Positions 31,429-36,737 of a DNA stretch of 36,737 nt are shown here, in pieces (positions within the stretch are counted from its first letter, which is position 1; the number at the start of each line of letters is the position of its first letter). This DNA is from Pseudomonadota bacterium (GTDB lineage Bacteria > Pseudomonadota > Alphaproteobacteria > Rhizobiales > Pleomorphomonadaceae). The notes beneath the pieces are model-generated. The model ran no database searches. It was not told where the DNA came from and saw nothing but the letters and a program-made list of their open reading frames with translations. The stretch spans positions 1 through 36,737 of the forward strand of contig JAEZHI010000035.1 in NCBI GenBank assembly GCA_023436885.1. Reading direction: 5' to 3'. The position numbers and the translations under genes are program-made.

Positions 31429-32220
31429 CTATCTTGTGGATAGGGCTGGTTCTGCTTTTGCCATCTCGGTAAAGGCCCGCATCGCGTCGATGCTTCTGCG
31501 GGCGAAGCGATCGAAGTCCGACGGGTTGTCGTGCTCGGCGACCATGATAGATGCCCCCGCAGCGACGGCTGACTTCCAAAGCTTTGGCCACGGCAAGATG
31601 CCGGTTCCAACGTCCGCCCAACCATCCTCGTCCGTTCGGCTGCCTCTTGGCGCCACGTCCTTGACGTGAATGGCGGCGATCCGGCCCGAATATCCCTCAA
31701 GCCACGGCTGCGGGTCGATGCCGGCGAGCGCCACCCAGGCGATGTCGATTTCAAGGTGCACGATCGGATCGGCGGCAATGTGCTGGATCGGCATGGACCC
31801 GTCGGAGAGCGGTCGGAATTCGTAGTCGTGATTGTGCCAGGCGAAGTCAAAGCCACGCGACTTGAGCAATCGGGCGGTTGACGCCATTCGGTCACCGAGG
31901 TGACGCCACTCGTCGGTGATCGTGGGGCGGAGCTCTGGGGGGACGAATGGGCAAATCACAAGGCGCATGCCGACGATGTCGGCGATGCGGCAGGCCGAGT
32001 CGGGATCGTTTTCCAGAAGGTGAAGTGGAAAGTGACCGCTGAGGGCCGTCAGGTCGCTTTCGTCGAGTGACTCGCGAAACGCCGCAGGGTCGTCATAGAG
32101 AATTTCGGTCGGCTCGACATTGGTATAGCCAAGCGCAGCGAGACGGGGAAAGTGGTCCGTCACGGGCGGAAACAGCCGCGCGGAATGCAGCTGAATCGAA
32201 AACGGCAAGTTACGCGCCAC
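31429..32220 (-). CDS. Sugar phosphate isomerase/epimerase-like TIM-barrel protein
   Basis: This 263-residue protein of the xylose isomerase-like/endonuclease IV superfamily carries metal-ligand segments at the ends of barrel strands: NVEPTEI near 34-40, AWHNHDYEF near 127-135, LEIDIAW near 153-159, IHVKD near 182-186, and the final glutamate in VAEHD. Relatives include IolE-type dehydratases and sugar epimerases; substrate cannot be assigned. The start is GTG at 32220, preceded by a GGGAGGA site. No sugar transporter is adjacent. Confidence 0.87.
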   Translation of the reverse strand: MARNLPFSIQLHSARLFPPVTDHFPRLAALGYTNVEPTEILYDDPAAFRESLDESDLTALSGHFPLHLLENDPDSACRIADIVGMRLVICPFVPPELRPTITDEWRHLGDRMASTARLLKSRGFDFAWHNHDYEFRPLSDGSMPIQHIAADPIVHLEIDIAWVALAGIDPQPWLEGYSGRIAAIHVKDVAPRGSRTDEDGWADVGTGILPWPKLWKSAVAAGASIMVAEHDNPSDFDRFARRSIDAMRAFTEMAKAEPALSTR

Positions 32221-32524
32221 GTCTTCCTCCCCGACCGGCTCATTGCAGCTGAGCAGGTGATATGTTCCACGACTGTTCGAAGGCCTCCCCCTTCGGACAA
32301 TCGTTACGATAATCGAAACGTTGCGAAAAACTCGTCAGGCCCAAACGCCGGCCTGATATCCCCGCAATCTCGCAGACGCAGCCTCTCTCTCAGGCGACGT
32401 CTCTGCTTTTCAGCAATCGATTGCGTAAATGCTAGCTCGCCCTGCGATGCGATGGCAAGCTATTCTTTATAGGGGTCGAAAAAACAAACGAGGCAACTGG
32501 CGCATGCTGCGCCAAGCCGGACAT
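32221..32524. other. 304-base intergenic region upstream of the isomerase
   Basis: This lies between guanine deaminase and the isomerase, both on the minus strand. It holds the dyad at 32302-32320. Otherwise no gene with a ribosome site, RNA or strong terminator is seen. Confidence 0.4.
32302..32320. promoter_or_regulatory. Imperfect dyad upstream of the isomerase
   Basis: CGTTACGATAATCGAAACG is a 19-bp near-palindrome (CGTT-x-CGAT / ATCG-x-AACG around one A) lying 82-100 bases before the isomerase start. It could be a repressor site. Support is symmetry and position only. Confidence 0.35.
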
Positions 32525-33865
32525 TTATGCAACGTTGTGTCGTATCCGTTGCCGCTTCCCGTTCACGAAGACCTCGTGGACGTTTTGCTCGCCGCCAAGC
32601 GTCATAAGAACGAACAGTTCCTCTTCGAGGTCGCATTCCCGCGCTGCCAGGCGATGTGCCATGGCCGGCGTGGCTGCACTGTCGAGCACCACGAGGTCGG
32701 CAGAGGCGCCGGGAGCAATGCGTCCGAGGCTCGGTTCGCCGAGAGCTTCGGCGTTGCCTCGCGTCATCAGATGGAAGGCCTCAAGGGCGGAAAGCTTCTG
32801 CCCGCCGAGCTGCATGACCTTGTAGGCTTCAGCCGCGGTGGTTAGCATTGAGTAGCTCGTGCCGCCGCCTACGTCCGTTGCCAGTGCAATGCGTACGGGA
32901 TGTTCTCCCCCTTCCAGACCCTTGTAGTCGAACAGGCCGGAACCGATGAACAGGTTGGACGTCGGGCAGAAAACGGCGACGGCACCGCTTTCCGACATGC
33001 GGGCAATCTCACGCGGCGTCAGATGGATCGCGTGGCCCATCAGGCTCTTCGGGCCGATCAGTCCGTAATGATCATAGACGTCGAGATAATCGGCTCGCTC
33101 CGGAAACAGGCGCTGTACCGTGGCAATCTCTTCGCGATTCTCGGACAGATGTGTCTGCATCAGGCATTCCGGATGGGCGCGAGCCAGACTCCCGAGTGCC
33201 TCCAACTGCTCCGGCGTCGAGGTGATGGCGAACCGAGGCGTAATCACCACGCGCTGGCGCCCGCGCCCATGCCAGGCTGCAATGAGGGCCGCCGTATCGT
33301 CATGCGCTGATTGAGCGGTGTCGAGCAGCTCCGGCGGCGCATTGCGATCCATGGCCGTCTTGCCGACGAACATCGCCGTCCCGCGTCTCTCGCTTTCCAC
33401 AAGCAACGCCTCGGCTGCTTCCTTGTGCACCGAACTGTAGCAGACCGCCGTCGTCGTACCGTTCCGCAGAAGCTCGTCTATGAAGAAGCTGGCCTGGGCC
33501 GCCGCGAAGCCGGGATCGACGTAGCGCGACTCGGCAGGAAAGGTGTACCTCGTCAGCCATTCCAGTAGTTGCTCGCCGTAGGAGGCGATCACCTGCGTCT
33601 GAGGAAAGTGGATATGGGTGTCGATGAAGCCTGGCAGGATCAGCTTGCCGGAAAAGTCGTGGAGAACGCCCGCCTGGTCTTCCACTCGGCCGAGGGCGCT
33701 GGCATCGATGACCTCGATCACCTTGCCGGCCTCGATCACGACCAGGCCATCTTCGAGATAGGTATAGGCTTCCGCGTCTCCTGCGCCTTGCGGGCGCCGC
33801 TTGAAGCTCAACACGCGGCCGCGTACCAGGGTGCGGCTAGAAGGAAGTCGCTCGGAAGAGGTCAA
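32525..33865 (-). CDS. guaD: Guanine deaminase
   Basis: This enzyme hydrolyses guanine to xanthine and ammonia in purine salvage or catabolism. It belongs to the amidohydrolase superfamily, about 446 residues. Metal and catalytic residues are visible: HxH in PGFIDTHIHFPQ near 80, EQLLEWLTRYTFPAE near 100-115 (the GuaD signature), MQTHLSEN, MGHAIHLT, and the aspartate in LATDVGGG. The start is unclear: TTG 33865 has a GGAG site 5-6 bases upstream and is chosen, while TTG 33889 is also open and no ATG lies near. It is divergent from fhs across about 125 bases. Confidence 0.9.
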   Translation of the reverse strand: MTSSERLPSSRTLVRGRVLSFKRRPQGAGDAEAYTYLEDGLVVIEAGKVIEVIDASALGRVEDQAGVLHDFSGKLILPGFIDTHIHFPQTQVIASYGEQLLEWLTRYTFPAESRYVDPGFAAAQASFFIDELLRNGTTTAVCYSSVHKEAAEALLVESERRGTAMFVGKTAMDRNAPPELLDTAQSAHDDTAALIAAWHGRGRQRVVITPRFAITSTPEQLEALGSLARAHPECLMQTHLSENREEIATVQRLFPERADYLDVYDHYGLIGPKSLMGHAIHLTPREIARMSESGAVAVFCPTSNLFIGSGLFDYKGLEGGEHPVRIALATDVGGGTSYSMLTTAAEAYKVMQLGGQKLSALEAFHLMTRGNAEALGEPSLGRIAPGASADLVVLDSAATPAMAHRLAARECDLEEELFVLMTLGGEQNVHEVFVNGKRQRIRHNVA

Positions 33866-33990
33866 AGGGGGCTCCGTAAGGGAGGGCAAATATGCGTTGC
33901 ATCTCGCAGCAAAGACGAGTTGTTCCCCCGAGACAATAGAAAACTCCGAGCCGACTATATCTTTTCCCTTACCGCCATCAGGCGGAAACC

Positions 33991-35676
33991 GTGAGTGCGC
34001 TCATGCTTGATGACATCGAGATTGCCCGTGCCGCCCGCCTAAAGCCGATCGGGGAGGTTGCGGATCGTCTGGGCATTCCAAGCGACTCGCTGATTCCGCA
34101 TGGCCGTTACATCGCCAAGATCGAGCACGACTTCGTCGCTCAGGCCCGTCGTAGGCCACGCGGCAAGCTCGTCCTGGTAACGGCCATCACCCCGACGCCG
34201 GCTGGTGAGGGCAAGACGACCACCACGGTTGGCCTTGGTGATGCGCTTTCGCGTCTCGGCCGCCAAGCAAGCGTCTGTTTGCGTGAGCCCTCACTGGGGC
34301 CTTGCTTTGGCGTGAAGGGCGGAGCGGCTGGCGGCGGCTATTCGCAGGTAGTGCCGATGGAGGCGATCAACCTGCATTTTACCGGCGATTTCCACGCCAT
34401 AACGTCCGCGCACAATCTGCTTTCTGCGATGATCGACAACCACATTTACTGGGGCAACGAACCGCGGTTGGATGGGCGTCGCATGACCTGGCGACGTGCG
34501 CTCGACATGAACGACCGCATGCTGCGCCATCAGGTCAACGGGCTCGGCGGCAGTGCCAACGGCTTTCCGCGCGAAGATGGCTTCGACATCACCGTCGCCT
34601 CGGAGGTCATGGCGATCTTCTGCCTGGCAACCGATCTTGCCGATCTGGAGCGTCGCCTGCAGCGTATCGTCATCGGAGAGCTCGATACTCGTTCTTATGC
34701 GACGGCCGATCTGGTGAGTGCCGCAGGCGCCATGGCGGTACTGCTGAAGGATGCACTGCAGCCGAACCTTGTGCAGACGCTGGAAGGAACACCTGCCTTC
34801 GTCCATGGTGGGCCGTTCGCCAATATCGCCCACGGCTGCAACTCGGTGATTGCGACCGAGACGGCGCTCGGTGTTTCCGATGTCGTCGTCACTGAGGCTG
34901 GCTTCGGCGCTGACCTCGGCGCGGAGAAGTTCCTCGATATCAAGTGTCGCAAGACCGGCCTTCAGCCCGACGCAGTCGTGCTGGTCGCCACCATCCGCGC
35001 GCTGAAAATGCATGGTGGCGTCGCCAAGGAGGATCTCAACGTTGAGAATGTCGCGGCGATGGAGGCTGGCTTTGCCAACCTGTCCCGTCATCTCGAAAAT
35101 CTGCGCAAGTTTGGTCTCGATGTCGTCGTCGCCATCAACCGCTTCGGCAGCGACACGGACGCCGAGGTGGCACGTCTCAGCTCGCTGTGCGCCGATGCAG
35201 GAGCGCCGGTGGCGCTGGCAACCCATTTTGCGGACGGTGGCAGGGGGGCGGAGGACTTGGCCAAGGCCGTGCTCAAGGTTCTCGATGCGCCGCGCAGCCA
35301 ACCATTCGGTCTGCTCTATCCCGATGAGTTGCCTCTCGCGGCAAAGATCGAAACGGTCGCGCGGGAGATTTATCGCGCGGGTTCGGTGGAGTACGACAGC
35401 CGTGCCGCTCGCAAGCTTGCCGAGTATGAGGAGCGCGGTTTCGGCAAGCTGCCCGTTTGCATTGCCAAGACCCAATCGTCCTTCAGTGCTGACCCGCAGC
35501 GCAAGGGGGCGCCCAGCGGTCATGTGCTGCCGGTGCGTGATGTAAGGCTGGCTGCCGGCGCGGAGTTCATCGTCGCCATCTGCGGGTCGATTATGACCAT
35601 GCCCGGTCTGCCGCGGGTACCCGCCGCCAACCGTATTCGCTTAGACGCCGAGGGAAGGGTGGTCGGCCTCAGTTGA
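33991..35676 (+). CDS. fhs: Formate-tetrahydrofolate ligase
   Basis: This enzyme makes 10-formyl-tetrahydrofolate from formate, ATP and tetrahydrofolate, feeding one-carbon metabolism. It has 561 residues, typical of the bacterial enzyme. The N-terminal DIEIARAARLKPI, P-loop TPAGEGKTTTTVGL near 69-82, REPSLGPCFGVKGGAAGGGY near 98-117, FTGDFHAITSAHNLL, and the C-terminal GSIMTMPGLPRVPAA are all diagnostic. GTG 33991 is followed by an in-frame ATG at 34003; the ribosome site (GGCGGA) is weak for either. It lies divergent from guanine deaminase, whose purine-catabolic setting could supply formate; that link is inference. Confidence 0.95.
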   Translation: MSALMLDDIEIARAARLKPIGEVADRLGIPSDSLIPHGRYIAKIEHDFVAQARRRPRGKLVLVTAITPTPAGEGKTTTTVGLGDALSRLGRQASVCLREPSLGPCFGVKGGAAGGGYSQVVPMEAINLHFTGDFHAITSAHNLLSAMIDNHIYWGNEPRLDGRRMTWRRALDMNDRMLRHQVNGLGGSANGFPREDGFDITVASEVMAIFCLATDLADLERRLQRIVIGELDTRSYATADLVSAAGAMAVLLKDALQPNLVQTLEGTPAFVHGGPFANIAHGCNSVIATETALGVSDVVVTEAGFGADLGAEKFLDIKCRKTGLQPDAVVLVATIRALKMHGGVAKEDLNVENVAAMEAGFANLSRHLENLRKFGLDVVVAINRFGSDTDAEVARLSSLCADAGAPVALATHFADGGRGAEDLAKAVLKVLDAPRSQPFGLLYPDELPLAAKIETVAREIYRAGSVEYDSRAARKLAEYEERGFGKLPVCIAKTQSSFSADPQRKGAPSGHVLPVRDVRLAAGAEFIVAICGSIMTMPGLPRVPAANRIRLDAEGRVVGLS

Positions 35677-35793
35677 ACAGGCACGCACGCTCTTGTGATG
35701 ACTGCGCCTTCGGTTTGCGCTTTCGAACGAAGGGCAATGCCCCTATTTCATGGGAGCAACGGTATGCTTTTCGTGTGTGATTTGGAGAGTGCC

Positions 35794-36183
35794 ATGTCTT
35801 TCGACCTTGGGCCTGAGCCAGCTTCGGCGTCGGGCCGGCTCAACTGTTCGGTCGAGCTGCAGGAGTATCTTTCGGTCGTCCAACGCGGTCTCAAGGCCAT
35901 CACCGGCAAGTGGAAGGGCGAGATCATGTGCCTTCTGTCGGAAGGCCCCAAGCGGTTCAACGAACTGCGTCGTGGCATTCCAGGCGTGACCCAGCATATG
36001 CTCGCCGCGCAGCTCCGCGACCTGGAGAAGTCTGGCCTTATCGTACGCCACGACTATGAGCAGGCGCCGCCGCGTGTGGAATACGAGCTTTCAGAAGCCG
36101 GCAAGGCGCTTCGTACGGTTGGTGATGCTCTGCACACCTGGACGAAGACTTATTCCCCCGGATCGGACAGCACCGAGAACTGA
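35794..36183 (+). CDS. HxlR-family transcriptional regulator
   Basis: This 129-residue winged-helix regulator has the HxlR core: AITGKWKGEIMCLL near 40-53, KRFNELRRGIPGVTQHML near 60-77 (recognition helix), LRDLEKSGLI, and the wing PPRVEYELSEAGKAL near 97-111. Three cysteines are present, two of them (Cys19, and MCLL near 51) in positions where redox- or electrophile-sensing HxlR proteins often have them; that sensing is a guess. A GGAGAG site precedes ATG 35794. It lies 117 bases after fhs and may be separate. Confidence 0.88.
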   Translation: MSFDLGPEPASASGRLNCSVELQEYLSVVQRGLKAITGKWKGEIMCLLSEGPKRFNELRRGIPGVTQHMLAAQLRDLEKSGLIVRHDYEQAPPRVEYELSEAGKALRTVGDALHTWTKTYSPGSDSTEN

Positions 36184-36189
36184 GAGAAA

Positions 36190-36218
36190 CGTCCGCTTAC
36201 ATGAAACGGAAGCGGGCG
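36190..36218. terminator. Weak bidirectional hairpin between HxlR and PilZ genes
   Basis: CGTCCGCTT (36190-36198) and AAGCGGGCG (36210-36218) form a 9-bp stem with one mismatch, overlapping the end of the convergent PilZ gene. No clear T tract is present, so terminator activity is uncertain. Confidence 0.35.
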
Positions 36219-36505
36219 TGCCTTGGATCATGGCTGTCATGGATCGAGATGGGCTCGCCTGTGAACTGCAGGCCGAGCTCATTTTCTCGCCGCCACATGA
36301 CTTCGGCTTTACGCAGGGTCTGTTCGGTCGGATCAAAAATAAAGAAGTCTTGTGGGATCTCGCGAGCATGGTCGCAGCGGATCCGCATGCCGCCTGCGCT
36401 GGTGTCGCGCACCACACAGTCTACAATATAGCGATAGTCGCCATAGACGATCTTCGCCGCCCTGAGCGTTCTGCGCCTGACCCCTTTTCGCTGCTCAACC
36501 GACAT
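36197..36505 (-). CDS. Single-domain PilZ protein
   Basis: This 102-residue stand-alone PilZ domain has the c-di-GMP-binding pattern present as RRRTLR near residues 9-14 and DTSAGGMRIRC near 34-44, followed by the barrel segment ELGLQFTGE. Such proteins bind c-di-GMP and act on partners controlling motility, secretion or polysaccharide. It lies far from the GGDEF-EAL and chemoreceptor-PilZ genes, so it may still respond to the same pool. ATG 36505 is chosen because the PilZ fold begins soon after; the extension to 36520 is not needed. Confidence 0.82.
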   Translation of the reverse strand: MSVEQRKGVRRRTLRAAKIVYGDYRYIVDCVVRDTSAGGMRIRCDHAREIPQDFFIFDPTEQTLRKAEVMWRRENELGLQFTGEPISIHDSHDPRHARFRFM

Positions 36506-36600
36506 CGCACATGGTCCCACCTGTCAGGGGAATTTTGGCCGCGACAGGTTAAGATTTACCGAAGCCGGACAGCAACTTGCCGTGCCTGTGTGCGTAGCGT

Positions 36601-36737
36601 CTATTGCTGAAGCTCTTTCCTCCATGGCGGGTTGGCGCCGGCGCGCGAGCAGGTGATGGCAGCGCATTTGGTTCCGAAGGCGAGGGCGTCGGCGAGTTCG
36701 TCCTTGGTGATGGCTTCGAGTGCGGGGCGAGCGATCC
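36601..36737 (-). CDS. PfkB-family carbohydrate kinase, C-terminal end (cut by window edge)
   Basis: The last 44 or so residues of a larger protein are visible, ending in TAG at 36601-36603. They read ITKDELADALAFGTKCAAIT followed by CSRAGANPPWRKEL. This is the C-terminal helix and tail typical of fructokinase-like members of the PfkB (ribokinase) family, where CSRxGANPPW is common. The ATP-binding motif and start lie outside the window. Fructokinase is the likeliest activity but not proven. Confidence 0.72.
   Translation of the reverse strand, partial: IARPALEAITKDELADALAFGTKCAAITCSRAGANPPWRKELQQ

Noticed and set aside
34291..35523. 410-codon open frame on the minus strand across fhs
   Set aside because: Antisense to formate-tetrahydrofolate ligase, which carries all family motifs.

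Overview
The window reads as chromosomal DNA from a GC-rich alphaproteobacterium, most likely of the order Hyphomicrobiales (Rhizobiales). This rests on codon use, the YdcSTUV/PatD and SqrR/BigR-type families, and an intergenic repeat (about 945-996) that I recall as dispersed in rhizobial genomes. I cannot name the genus; a Pleomorphomonas-like organism is only a guess. Most of the window is densely coding core or metabolic DNA. One AT-richer pocket at about 28.3-30.9 kb looks acquired.

Layout. (1) 1-3.7 kb, minus strand: a hexuronate/L-galactonate route, with an LgoD-like alcohol dehydrogenase, tagaturonate reductase (uxaB) and altronate dehydratase (uxaA, cut by the window edge). There is a terminator and a perfect palindrome between uxaB and uxaA. 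(2) 3.8-5.4 kb, plus strand: an HXXEE membrane protein, then a flavodoxin overlapping a DUF2023 gene, preceded by two overlapping dyads. (3) 5.4-9.0 kb, minus strand: lrgB/lrgA and a membrane GGDEF-EAL protein. (4) 9.2-12.4 kb, plus strand: an ArsR-family repressor with the cysteine pair of the persulfide sensors SqrR/BigR, a rhodanese preceded by a copy of the same AT-rich operator, an amino-acid-type binding protein and permease without an ATPase, and a RibD/DHFR-like reductase. (5) 12.4-14.5 kb, minus strand: a PAS protein overlapping a chemoreceptor with a C-terminal PilZ domain, a two-gene version of an Aer-like receptor. (6) 14.8-18.5 kb: a cellobiose phosphorylase (GH94) and a ketopantoate reductase. 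(7) 18.7-25.3 kb, minus strand: LysR regulator, then ydcSTUV and patD, a putrescine-type uptake and gamma-aminobutyraldehyde oxidation unit in the same gene order as E. coli ydcSTUVW. (8) 25.5-28.2 kb: aldo/keto reductase, AI-2E-family transporter, and a zinc nucleoside deaminase. (9) 28.3-30.9 kb: a frameshifted gene remnant, small orphan genes, several hairpins, a VapD-type gene and a convergent small Cys/His protein, ending at tRNA-Gln. (10) 31-36.7 kb: tRNA-Gln and tRNA-Pro (divergent, with matching promoters), a TIM-barrel isomerase, guanine deaminase divergent from formate-tetrahydrofolate ligase, an HxlR regulator, a single-domain PilZ protein and the end of a PfkB sugar kinase.

The best leads are the flavodoxin-DUF2023 pair with its nested operator, the SqrR-like/rhodanese/orphan-transporter block with a duplicated operator, and the hairpin-rich VapD pocket. 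No CRISPR array, integrase, transposase or rRNA was seen. All family calls come from reading the sequence and from memory of the families; no database search was run.
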